This document shows, piece by piece, positions 14,966-21,849 of a DNA stretch of 21,849 nucleotides (position 1 is its first letter; each line of letters opens with the position of its first letter). The translations under genes were made by a program, and so were the position numbers. The notes under the pieces are model-generated. The model saw only the letters and a program-made list of their open reading frames with translations. It was not told the origin of the DNA and ran no database searches. The stretch lies in NCBI GenBank assembly GCA_025997675.1, contig BNUX01000049.1:1-21849 (forward strand), given 5' to 3'. The stretch comes from Spirochaetia bacterium (GTDB lineage: Bacteria > Spirochaetota > Spirochaetia > Treponematales > Breznakiellaceae).

Positions 14966-15994
14966 ATGGTAAAAGTCGGCGTAGCGGGATACGGAGTAAT
15001 CGGGCAGCGTTTAGCGGATGGTGTGGCGCTGCAGAAGGATATGGAACTGGTGGGCATCGCAGATTTAGCCCCCACCCTGAGTATCAAAGCCCTCTGTGAA
15101 AAGGGTATGCCCTATGACCTGTACCTGGTCGAGGGCGCGGACAAGGCAAAGTTTGATGCGGCGGGCATCCCCTACAAGGGCAGCTTCCAGGATCTTATCG
15201 GCAGGGTCGATATCATGCTGGATTCCTCCCCCGGCGGTGTGGGCGCAAAGAACAAGGAACTGTACGCTAAGGCCGGGGTTAAGGCGATATTCCAGGGGGG
15301 CGAAAAAAATTCCGTAGCGGATGTGTTCTTCCACGGTTATGCCAACTACGAAAAGGGGCTTGGGATAAATTACCTGAAACTGACCAGTTGTAATACTACC
15401 GGCCTCATCCGCTCGGTGGACTGCCTGGACCGCAAATACGGCATTGACCGGGTGGCCATCACCATCATCCGCCGGGTTGCCGATCCCGGGGACTACCACC
15501 GGGGCTTAACCAACGCCCTGCAAATGGACAAAGCCCCCTCCCACCAGGCCCTGGACCTGATGACCATCATGCCCCACATCGAAGCCACCGGCATCCTGGT
15601 CCATACCCCGGTTACCCACGGCCACATCATTACGGTGGTGGCCCACGGGAAAAACGGTAAGATTACGAAGGACCAGGCCCTTGCGGCATTTAAAACCCAC
15701 AACCGTATCCGAGTGGTGAACATTGATGAGGGCTTCCTGGGGAACGCCTCCTTCTTCCGCTACGCCCGTGATCTGGGGAACCCCCGGGGGGATATGTACG
15801 AAATCGGCCTGTGGGAAGACAGCATCGTTGAGAGCGGGGACAATATCATGTACGCCATCAACATTCCCCAGGAATCGGTAACCATTCCGGAAACCATGGA
15901 CGGTATCCGGGCGGCCCTGAAAATGCAGGGCGATTCCGCCTCCGCAACTGCGGAGACAAACAAATACCTCGGCTTAGGAAAGTGGAAGAAATAA
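14966..15994 (+). CDS. glyceraldehyde-3-phosphate dehydrogenase, type II (archaeal)
   Basis: Predicted phosphorylating NAD(P)-dependent aldehyde dehydrogenase that makes 1,3-bisphosphoglycerate. The N-terminal Rossmann motif is GYGVIGQR (8-15). SSPGGVGAKNKELYAKAGVKAIFQGGEK (87-114) is a hallmark of the archaeal type II enzyme, and Cys142 in SCNTTGL is the thiol nucleophile. RYARDLGNPRGDMYEIGLWEDSI in the C-terminal half is also characteristic. Length (342) matches the archaeal family. It has AAGGAG upstream and follows the archaeal-type PGK by 11 bases; the two act in succession in glycolysis. Bacterial type I GAPDH is only distantly related, so horizontal acquisition of the pair is likely. 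Activity on other phosphorylated or short aldehydes is an alternative. Confidence 0.9.
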   Translation: MVKVGVAGYGVIGQRLADGVALQKDMELVGIADLAPTLSIKALCEKGMPYDLYLVEGADKAKFDAAGIPYKGSFQDLIGRVDIMLDSSPGGVGAKNKELYAKAGVKAIFQGGEKNSVADVFFHGYANYEKGLGINYLKLTSCNTTGLIRSVDCLDRKYGIDRVAITIIRRVADPGDYHRGLTNALQMDKAPSHQALDLMTIMPHIEATGILVHTPVTHGHIITVVAHGKNGKITKDQALAAFKTHNRIRVVNIDEGFLGNASFFRYARDLGNPRGDMYEIGLWEDSIVESGDNIMYAINIPQESVTIPETMDGIRAALKMQGDSASATAETNKYLGLGKWKK

Positions 15995-17449
15995 ATGAAA
16001 ATAGATCCCGCATTAAAAAATCTGGATGACCTGTTTCCTGCGGACTTTACGGAGGACCAAAAGGCCCAGGCGAAAACACTGTTTCTGAAAAATCTATCCC
16101 TGGAGGCGCACCGTTTCTACGGCGGGAAGATGCAGACCGTACCCAAATGCGGTATCGCCGGCCTTAATTGGTTCAACGTCTGGTACACCCCCGGGGTATC
16201 CAAAATATCCACCACCATCCGGGACGACAACGACGCATCCTTCTCCCTCTCCAACCGGGGGAATCTGGTGGCGGTGGTATCCGACTCCACCCGTGTCCTG
16301 GGGGACGGCGACTGCACTCCCCCGGGCGGCCTGGGGGTCATGGAAGGCAAGGCCATGATCATGAAGTATCTGGGCGGGGTGGACGCCACGGCGCTCTGCG
16401 TGGATTCCCGCGGCCCCGACGGAAAACACAACCCGGATAAGATCATTGATTTTGTAAAGATGGTGCAGCATTCCTTTGGGGCGATAAATCTGGAAGACAT
16501 CAGCCAGCCGAACTGTTTCCGGGTATTGGACGAACTGCGGGACGCCTGCGACATTCCGGTATGGCATGATGACGCTCAGGGGACCGCCTGCATCACTCTG
16601 GCGGGCTTACTCAACGCACTAAAACTGGCGGGGAAGAAGCTGTCGGAAGCAAAGATAGTGTTACTGGGCGCGGGGGCGGCAAACACCACCATAGCCCGGC
16701 TTATCATGGCCGATGGGGGCGACCCTGCCAGGATGATTGTTTTTGACTCCACAGGATCACTGCACCTGGGACGGGAGGACATCAAAAAAGACAAACGGAA
16801 CTACCGGAAATGGGAAATCTGCGAAAAGACCAACCCCGGCAGAGCGGCAAATGAGGCGGAGGCCCTCAAGGGCGCGGATGTGCTCATCGCCCTGTCCAAA
16901 CCGGGGCCGGACACGGTGAAGCGGGAGTGGATTACGTCAATGGCGGCTAAATCCATCGTGTTTACCTGCGCAAACCCGGTGCCGGAGATATGGCCCTACG
17001 CGGCCAAGGAAGCGGGGGCCTATATTGTAGCCACCGGGCGGGGGGATTTTCCCAACCAGGTGAACAACTCGGTCTGTTTCCCCGGCATCCTCAAGGGCGC
17101 ACTGTTGGTGCGGGCAAAGAAGATCACCGACGGTATGGCGATACGCTGCGCCCACTCCATTGCGGACTTTTCAGCTAAGCGGGGTATTGCCCCGGACAAC
17201 ATCATTGCGAGTATGGAAGAGACCGAAGTGTTTGCCGTGGAAGCGGCGGATGTGGCTCAGCAAGCCATTAAGGAAGGGGTTGCCCGGGTACAGCTGTCCT
17301 GGGAGGAAGTTTACAACCGGGCTAAGGCGGACATTGCCGCCGCACGGTCACTGACGGATGACATGAGGAAGATGGGGCATATCAAGGATCCCCCGGCGGA
17401 AATACTGGAGGCGGCTTTGGCCCTAGCCATTGAGGCGGTAAAGAAATGA
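15995..17449 (+). CDS. malic-enzyme-like NAD(P)-dependent oxidoreductase
   Basis: A 484-residue protein with malic-enzyme architecture: Tyr64 in WYTPGV, VSDSTRVLGDGD, Lys119 in VMEGKAM, INLEDI (164-169) with the acidic metal ligands, HDDAQGTA (191-198) and the NAD-binding GAGAAN (225-230), then the late CANPVPEIWP and ATGRGDFPNQVNN boxes. Classic malic enzymes oxidatively decarboxylate malate to pyruvate. Two boxes diverge: HDDAQGTA replaces the usual HDDQHGTA, and DGDCTPPGG replaces the usual GNIGP region. Substrate may thus differ from malate. Its ATG follows the GAPDH stop directly (TAAATG), so it belongs to the same operon. Confidence 0.85.
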   Translation: MKIDPALKNLDDLFPADFTEDQKAQAKTLFLKNLSLEAHRFYGGKMQTVPKCGIAGLNWFNVWYTPGVSKISTTIRDDNDASFSLSNRGNLVAVVSDSTRVLGDGDCTPPGGLGVMEGKAMIMKYLGGVDATALCVDSRGPDGKHNPDKIIDFVKMVQHSFGAINLEDISQPNCFRVLDELRDACDIPVWHDDAQGTACITLAGLLNALKLAGKKLSEAKIVLLGAGAANTTIARLIMADGGDPARMIVFDSTGSLHLGREDIKKDKRNYRKWEICEKTNPGRAANEAEALKGADVLIALSKPGPDTVKREWITSMAAKSIVFTCANPVPEIWPYAAKEAGAYIVATGRGDFPNQVNNSVCFPGILKGALLVRAKKITDGMAIRCAHSIADFSAKRGIAPDNIIASMEETEVFAVEAADVAQQAIKEGVARVQLSWEEVYNRAKADIAAARSLTDDMRKMGHIKDPPAEILEAALALAIEAVKK

Positions 17450-17468
17450 ATTGTGGTGGAGGATACCC

Positions 17469-17630
17469 ATGAAAAAGATACCTGAAAATTGCCGGTGCAA
17501 AAAATGTAAGCATGGATTTGGCTGCTGGATATTCGGCCAGAAGCATGTAAAGAAAATGCTGGGGGAGAATAAATGCGGCTGTGTGGACTGTGATTTATTC
17601 AAGTCCGGTACCTGCCCGCTGCTTGGCTAA
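17469..17630 (+). CDS. 53-residue twin-motif cysteine-rich protein
   Basis: An excellent GTGGAGGA ribosome binding site precedes this 53-residue frame by about seven bases. It has eight cysteines in two similar blocks: C8-x-C10-x2-C13-x5-C19 and C36-x-C38-x2-C41-x7-C49, joined by a basic linker (FGQKHVKKMLGENK). The duplicated CxCxxC arrangement suggests a small zinc- or iron-sulfur-binding protein. No signal peptide or membrane segment is present, so it should be cytoplasmic. It lies 19 bases after the malic-enzyme-like gene. Its TAA is four bases before the LarA ATG, which lacks its own Shine-Dalgarno, so the two are probably translationally coupled. I do not recognise a named family. Confidence 0.72.
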   Translation: MKKIPENCRCKKCKHGFGCWIFGQKHVKKMLGENKCGCVDCDLFKSGTCPLLG

Positions 17631-17634
17631 TGCC

Positions 17635-18900
17635 ATGAGAATCGAAATCCCCTATCTACGGAAAAGTTTCTCCCTGGAGTTTCCCGATGAAAACCTCCTG
17701 GCGGTGGCGGAACCAAACGACTTTCAGACCACCGGAACCTCGGAGCAAATTCTAGCGGAAGCCCTGAAAAGCCCCTACGGGCCAAGTCTCGAAGATTTTC
17801 TCAAGGGCGGTACACGGGTTCTCATTATTATTAACGATGCTACCCGGCCTACTCCCACAGAGGCGATCCTGCGCGGATTACTCCCGGTCTTTGAAGAAGC
17901 CGGTATCCTGCCCGATAATCTAACCCTCCTCGTAGCCACCGGCGCACACCGCTCTCCTACGGAGGAAGAGTACCGGCAGATCCTGGGGGCCTTTTACGGC
18001 AAACTCCGCAGCCGCTGTGTTCACCACGATGCCCGTAAGGATGAGGACATGGTGGATCTGGGCAGTACCCGGAACGGCACACCAATACTGCTCAACAAGC
18101 GGCTCTTTGATGCGGACCGTATCATCGCCACGGGCAGCGTGGAGCCCCATTACTTCGCGGGCTTTACCGGGGGCCGCAAGGCATTCCTTCCGGGTGTCGC
18201 AGCCTATAGGACCATCCAGGCAAACCACAAACAGGCCCTCTCCGATGCGGCCCACTCCCTGGCCCTGGAGGGTAACCCGGTCCACGAGGACATGATGGAC
18301 GCCCTGCCCCTCATCAAAGCGCCGGTATTCTCCCTTATGACCGTCCTTGATAAAACGCAGCGCCTGGCCGCCGCCACAACCGGGGACCTCCTGGACTCCT
18401 TTTACGCCGCCGTTGAAATTGCCCGCAAAATCTTCTGCGTAAGGGTTCCTGCAAAGGCGGACATCGTAGTATCGGTGGCAAAGTTCCCCATGGACATAGA
18501 CCTCTACCAGTCCCAGAAGGCCATAGATAACGGCGCGGTGGCGCTCAAGGATGGGGGAACCCTGATCCTGGTTTCCAGCTGCCGGGACGGTATCGGGGAC
18601 GAGGCCTACGCCAATCTGCTGGCCTCCGCTAAAAACCCGGCGGACGCTATTTCGCGGATCCGCGAGGGGTACAAGCTGGGGTACCACAAGGCTGCTAAGA
18701 TGGCCGCCGTATCCGCACGGGCCACGGTAAAGGCGGTGACGGAACTGCCGCCGGAACGGCTTGCGGGCATGTTCATCGAAGGCGCCCCATCCCCCCAGGC
18801 GGCCTTAGATGAAGCGCTGGAAAAAGCCCGGTCCAAGGGTATTGCACAACCCACAATACTGATCCTGCCCGATGGTTGTGTCACCGTGCCTGATCCTTGA
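17635..18900 (+). CDS. LarA-family nickel-dependent 2-hydroxyacid racemase/epimerase
   Basis: LarA enzymes interconvert 2-hydroxyacid stereoisomers using a nickel-pincer nucleotide covalently bound to lysine. Motifs: NDATRPTP (67-74), ATGAHR with His105, HHDA with His130-131, PHYFAGFTGGRKAFLPG with His172 and Lys182, and QANHKQ with His198. These align within two to three positions of the lactate racemase His108, His174, Lys184 and His200. Length 421 is typical. Characterised relatives include lactate, malate and 2-hydroxyglutarate racemases and a gluconate epimerase, so the substrate is uncertain; the malic-enzyme-like neighbour hints at malate. Cofactor genes larB, larC and larE are not in the window. 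A GTG at 17581 would add 18 residues inside the Cys-rich gene and is rejected. Confidence 0.88.
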   Translation: MRIEIPYLRKSFSLEFPDENLLAVAEPNDFQTTGTSEQILAEALKSPYGPSLEDFLKGGTRVLIIINDATRPTPTEAILRGLLPVFEEAGILPDNLTLLVATGAHRSPTEEEYRQILGAFYGKLRSRCVHHDARKDEDMVDLGSTRNGTPILLNKRLFDADRIIATGSVEPHYFAGFTGGRKAFLPGVAAYRTIQANHKQALSDAAHSLALEGNPVHEDMMDALPLIKAPVFSLMTVLDKTQRLAAATTGDLLDSFYAAVEIARKIFCVRVPAKADIVVSVAKFPMDIDLYQSQKAIDNGAVALKDGGTLILVSSCRDGIGDEAYANLLASAKNPADAISRIREGYKLGYHKAAKMAAVSARATVKAVTELPPERLAGMFIEGAPSPQAALDEALEKARSKGIAQPTILILPDGCVTVPDP

Positions 18901-18936
18901 CTTTTCCTTTTTGTCCTTCTTCGCTAAACTACTCCT

Positions 18937-19524
18937 ATGGCAGATACAAACACAATAACCCGGGACCAGGCCTGGGAACTATTCAAGACCTATAACAAGG
19001 ACCCCTTCCACATCCAGCATGCCCTTACCGTGGAGGGGGTGATGCGGTGGTACGCCCGTGACCTGGGGTACGGTGCGGAGGAGGACTCCTGGGGTATCGT
19101 GGGGCTACTCCACGACATTGATTTTGAAACATTCCCCAACGAGCATTGTATCAAGGCTCCGGAACTGCTGCGGAAGGGCGGAGTTGGTGAGGACATTATC
19201 CATGCGGTATGCAGCCACGGCTACGAACTGACCGTGGACATAAAACCTGAGCATGAGATGGAGAAGGTGCTCTACGCTTCCGACGAACTGACCGGCCTTA
19301 TCTGGGCGGTGGCTATCATACGGCCCTCCAAAAGCGTGCAGGATATGGAAGTAAAGTCGGTTAAGAAGAAGTATAAAACCCCGGCCTTTGCCGCAGGCTG
19401 TTCCCGGGCGGTTATCGAGAAGGGGGCCGCTATGTTGGGCTGGGAGCTGGACAAACTAATCGAAAAAACCATCCTGGCCATGCGTTCCTGCGAAAGTGAT
19501 ATCAATGCCTTTATGCAAGGGTAA
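18937..19524 (+). CDS. HD-domain hydrolase (HDIG type)
   Basis: A 195-residue metal-dependent phosphohydrolase-like protein. HD motif residues are visible: His28 in HIQHALTVE, His59-Asp60 in LLHDIDFE, His94 in CSHGYE and Asp116 in ASDELTGL. The overall pattern (short helical N-terminus, WGIVGLLHDIDFE, SVKKKYKTPAFAAG) fits a predicted HD hydrolase family of unknown substrate found in many anaerobes. No Shine-Dalgarno precedes the ATG; the upstream stretch is T/C-rich (CTTTTCCTTTTTGTCC). It lies 36 bases after LarA and overlaps mnmA, so it may be co-transcribed with mnmA. Confidence 0.82.
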   Translation: MADTNTITRDQAWELFKTYNKDPFHIQHALTVEGVMRWYARDLGYGAEEDSWGIVGLLHDIDFETFPNEHCIKAPELLRKGGVGEDIIHAVCSHGYELTVDIKPEHEMEKVLYASDELTGLIWAVAIIRPSKSVQDMEVKSVKKKYKTPAFAAGCSRAVIEKGAAMLGWELDKLIEKTILAMRSCESDINAFMQG

Positions 19525-20596
19525 AGCGCTTATCGCCATGTCCGGCGGGGTAGACAGCTCCGTTGCGGCATGGCTTATGAAAGAGGCGGGGTATGATTGC
19601 ATCGGTATAACCCTAAAGCTCTTTGTGAACGATGCTATTGGGAAGCCGAAACACAATTCCTGCTGCTCCCTCGACGATGTAAACGATGCCCGGGCGGTGG
19701 CCTACCGTATGGGTATGCCCCACTACGTGTTAAACTTTACCGAAGATTTCCGGGACAGGGTGATAAGCCGGTTTATCGAAACATACCGGGAGGGGGCTAC
19801 CCCCAATCCCTGTATCGACTGCAACCGGTTCATCAAGTTTTCCCGGCTCCTGGAACGGGCGCGGCAGCTTGATTTTGACACCATCGTTACCGGCCATTAC
19901 GCCCGGATAGAACAGGACGGTTCCACCGGGCGCTTCCTCTTAAAGCGGTCTATGGATACCAAAAAGGACCAGACCTATGTCCTCTACGCCATGACCCAGG
20001 ATCAGCTGGCCCACACCCAATTTCCCCTGGGAGGTATGACCAAGCGGCAAGTCCGGGAACTAGCCGAAACCCAGGGCTTTGAGAACGCCCGGAAACACGA
20101 CAGCCAGGACATTTGCTTTGTACCGGACCGGGATTACGGCGGGTTTATCGAGCGGTATACCGGGAAGGCCGCCCCTGTGGGGAATATCGTCGATGAAACA
20201 GGCCGCATCCTGGGCACCCACCGGGGCATCATCCGGTACACCATCGGCCAGCGGCGGGGGCTGGGGATTGCCATGAACGACCCGGTCTACGTTACGGCCA
20301 AGTCAGCTGCGGACAATACGGTGACCCTGGGACCCGAAGCGTCCCTCTACGCCACGTCGCTCTACGCCAATGACCTCAACCTGATTGCCTATGAGCGGCT
20401 GGAGCGGCCCCTGCGGGTGACCGTAAAAACCCGGTACCTCCAGCAGGAGCAATGGGCTGCCGCGGAACAGACGGGACCGGATACCCTGCGGGTGGACTTT
20501 GACGAGGGCCAACGGGCCATCACGGCGGGGCAGGCGGTGGTACTCTACGATGGAGATGTGGTGGTGGGGGGCGGCACGATCCTTAGCGCGGGTTAA
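19505..20596 (+). CDS. mnmA: tRNA-specific 2-thiouridylase
   Basis: Thiolates U34 of the tRNAs for Lys, Glu and Gln using ATP and a persulfide relay. The N-terminal PP-loop is SGGVDSS (13-19). The catalytic cysteine pair is Cys103 in NPCIDCNRF and Cys204 in QDICFVPD, with GHYAR (130-134) and IGQRRGLGI in the central domain. The C-terminal beta-barrel ends GGGTIL. Length (363) matches the family. The ATG at 19505 and a GTG at 19496 are both possible; neither has a good ribosome binding site, and both overlap the HD-domain gene end, suggesting coupling. Confidence 0.93.
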   Translation: MPLCKGKALIAMSGGVDSSVAAWLMKEAGYDCIGITLKLFVNDAIGKPKHNSCCSLDDVNDARAVAYRMGMPHYVLNFTEDFRDRVISRFIETYREGATPNPCIDCNRFIKFSRLLERARQLDFDTIVTGHYARIEQDGSTGRFLLKRSMDTKKDQTYVLYAMTQDQLAHTQFPLGGMTKRQVRELAETQGFENARKHDSQDICFVPDRDYGGFIERYTGKAAPVGNIVDETGRILGTHRGIIRYTIGQRRGLGIAMNDPVYVTAKSAADNTVTLGPEASLYATSLYANDLNLIAYERLERPLRVTVKTRYLQQEQWAAAEQTGPDTLRVDFDEGQRAITAGQAVVLYDGDVVVGGGTILSAG

Positions 20597-20646
20597 TAGT
20601 ATTCCGTGTCGCAAACAATCACCGCTGCTTTATCCACCCCCCGCAC

Positions 20647-20676
20647 AAAAAAGCCGAAACGGGCTCCCGTTCCGGC
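20647..20676 (-). terminator. rho-independent terminator of the surface-protein gene
   Basis: On the minus strand, GCCGGAACGGG pairs with CCCGTTTCGGC (one mismatch) and is followed by six Ts. It lies 46 bases after the surface-protein stop. On the plus strand the hairpin lacks a T tract, so it may only slow mnmA transcription. The remaining bases between mnmA and the surface gene show nothing else. Confidence 0.82.
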
Positions 20677-20721
20677 TAGGCTATCATTCCTCCCTAATTC
20701 CCAGCCCCCGCATGGGTCCGC

Positions 20722-21849
20722 TTATGAGGTTGGGGCAGACACCCAGAGGGAATCCGAAGCATCGGAGGTTTTAGGGTTAGCCGACGGGCCAAGCGTGTCG
20801 TCAACTTTCTTTTCGGTGCCGGTTTTGTCCCAGTATACCGCATGGCCCTTGTGTCCGTTGACGCCGGTGGTGGCTTTGTTGTCGGGGGGAACCGTAATGC
20901 CGCCGCCGTTGATAGTGCCGCCGATTTTGGTGAAGGTGACGCCGTTCCCTACATACACCCCGCCGCCGGTGGTGCCAGCGGTATTACCGCTGATAGTCCC
21001 GCCGCTCATGTTGAAGGTGCCGCTCGTTACACTCACCCCGCCGCCGGAGAGGGTGGAGGTATTGCCGCTTATGGCCCCGCCGGTCATGTTGAAGGTGCCA
21101 CCGCCGACATACACCCCACCGCCGCTGCTGCTGGTTCCACCGCCGGTCAGGGTGAGGTTAGCTCCCAGGGTTACCGTGTTGTTGTCTGTGATGCGCAGAA
21201 CAGTTTTTTTGTTGGTGGGGCTCAGGGTGGCGACGTTCAGGGTTCCTCCGCCGGCCGCTTCTGTTCCCTGTAATACGATGGGGGGATAGGCGTTTATCCC
21301 GCTTATGGAAAGCCAGGCATAATCACCTGGTGTGCTTGTGTCGTTGATGGTTCCCGAAACGATGATAGTGACTTCGGTGGTGAGCCCGCCGGTTTTGGCG
21401 GTCTTAATGGCGGTCAGGGCCGTAACGGGATTGGTTTCTCCGGCATTCTTTTTATGTGTGGTAGTAAAGGTGGAGGTTGCCGTTCCCAGCGCGTTCGTTT
21501 CGCTGTCTACCGCCGCCTGATCCGCGGCGGCGTTGTCGTAGACGGTTTTGGCCGCAGTGATTGCGGCCTCAAAGGTGGTCAGGTCCGCCGTTTTAACCCA
21601 ATAGAGGCTATCTGCCGTACCGTTTTTGACAGCATTGGCGGCGGTAATGGCGGCTTGCAGGTCGGTCTTGACGACGGGGGCGGGGATGGTGGGGATGGTG
21701 GGGGTGGAGGCAGAGTCGTCATCGCCGGGGATTGCCATTACGGTTACCCCGGGGCTCTTAAAGCCCATTGCATACACGAGCTTTACGGTAAAGGTATAGG
21801 GCGTGCCATTGGCAAGGCCGCTAATCCTGCGGGTCGCCGTCCCCCTGGC
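20722..21849 (-). CDS. surface protein, C-terminal part (FN3, FIVAR, Gly-rich beta-helix repeats)
   Basis: The frame stays open to the window edge, so only the last 375 residues are seen; a GTG at 21777 is not a likely start. The first visible segment (ISGLANGTPYTFTVKLVYAMGF) is the end of a fibronectin type III domain. It is followed by a Pro/Thr linker and a helical FIVAR-like domain (DLQAAITAANAV to TSTFTTTHK). After that come a Leu/Ile-rich ladder and three imperfect repeats of about 25 residues built on GGGVYV, GTFNMTGG and ISGNT, typical of right-handed beta-helix surface proteins in gut treponemes. The C-terminus (GHAVYWDKTG to SLWVSAPTS) has no anchor or autotransporter barrel. Probably secreted or surface-exposed, with signals in the missing N-terminus; role unknown, perhaps adhesion or glycan contact. 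Confidence 0.8.
   Translation of the reverse strand, partial: ARGTATRRISGLANGTPYTFTVKLVYAMGFKSPGVTVMAIPGDDDSASTPTIPTIPAPVVKTDLQAAITAANAVKNGTADSLYWVKTADLTTFEAAITAAKTVYDNAAADQAAVDSETNALGTATSTFTTTHKKNAGETNPVTALTAIKTAKTGGLTTEVTIIVSGTINDTSTPGDYAWLSISGINAYPPIVLQGTEAAGGGTLNVATLSPTNKKTVLRITDNNTVTLGANLTLTGGGTSSSGGGVYVGGGTFNMTGGAISGNTSTLSGGGVSVTSGTFNMSGGTISGNTAGTTGGGVYVGNGVTFTKIGGTINGGGITVPPDNKATTGVNGHKGHAVYWDKTGTEKKVDDTLGPSANPKTSDASDSLWVSAPTS

Noticed and set aside
17581..17634. GTG start of LarA at 17581
   Set aside because: The added residues are encoded out of frame inside the Cys-rich gene, have no ribosome binding site, and LarA proteins start near the ATG at 17635.

Overview
The window joins a compact phage-derived block (about 1-8.55 kb) to chromosomal metabolic genes (about 9.06-20.6 kb) and the C-terminal part of a large surface protein at the right edge. 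The host looks like a spirochaete, most likely a termite-gut type Treponema. This rests on the inositol/lactate-type anaerobic metabolism and on the fibronectin III / FIVAR / Gly-rich repeat surface protein. No rRNA or other marker gene is present, so the assignment is an inference.

Region 1 (1-8.55 kb) is an integrated element. On the minus strand, read right to left, it holds a tyrosine integrase broken by one in-frame TGA, a terminator, a small excisionase-like HTH protein, a terminase small subunit, the terminase large subunit, an HK97-type portal, a LuxR-type regulator with a degenerate receiver domain, the prohead protease, the HK97-fold major capsid protein and a 79-residue unknown. 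The genes from HTH to the end overlap or nearly touch, so they read as one operon. That operon ends in a bidirectional terminator directly after the capsid region. Two small plus-strand genes approach from the left. No tail, head-tail connector, replication or lysis gene is visible. Either the tail module lies outside the window or this is a tail-less, capsid-forming satellite-like element.

Region 2 (8.51-9.06 kb) has no convincing gene. It holds an inverted repeat that recurs upstream of the head operon, a striking array of nine 12-bp near-palindromes spaced exactly 21 bp apart, and a candidate promoter and operator for the downstream operon. The right end of the element should lie here.

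Region 3 (9.06-18.9 kb) is a tightly packed operon: iolG, iolD, iolB, iolE, an archaeal-type phosphoglycerate kinase, an archaeal-type (type II) glyceraldehyde-3-phosphate dehydrogenase, a divergent malic-enzyme-like protein, a 53-residue twin-motif Cys-rich protein and a LarA-family nickel-dependent racemase/epimerase. The four iol genes convert myo-inositol to 2-deoxy-5-keto-gluconate. The kinase (IolC), aldolase (IolJ) and semialdehyde dehydrogenase (IolA) are not in the window. The added GAPDH/PGK pair could draw energy from triose phosphate or another aldehyde. The malic-enzyme-like and LarA-like proteins suggest 2-hydroxyacid handling.

Region 4 (18.9-20.6 kb) holds an HD-domain hydrolase and the tRNA 2-thiouridylase mnmA. 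Region 5 (20.6 kb to the end) is the minus-strand surface protein with its own terminator. The gene continues past the window.
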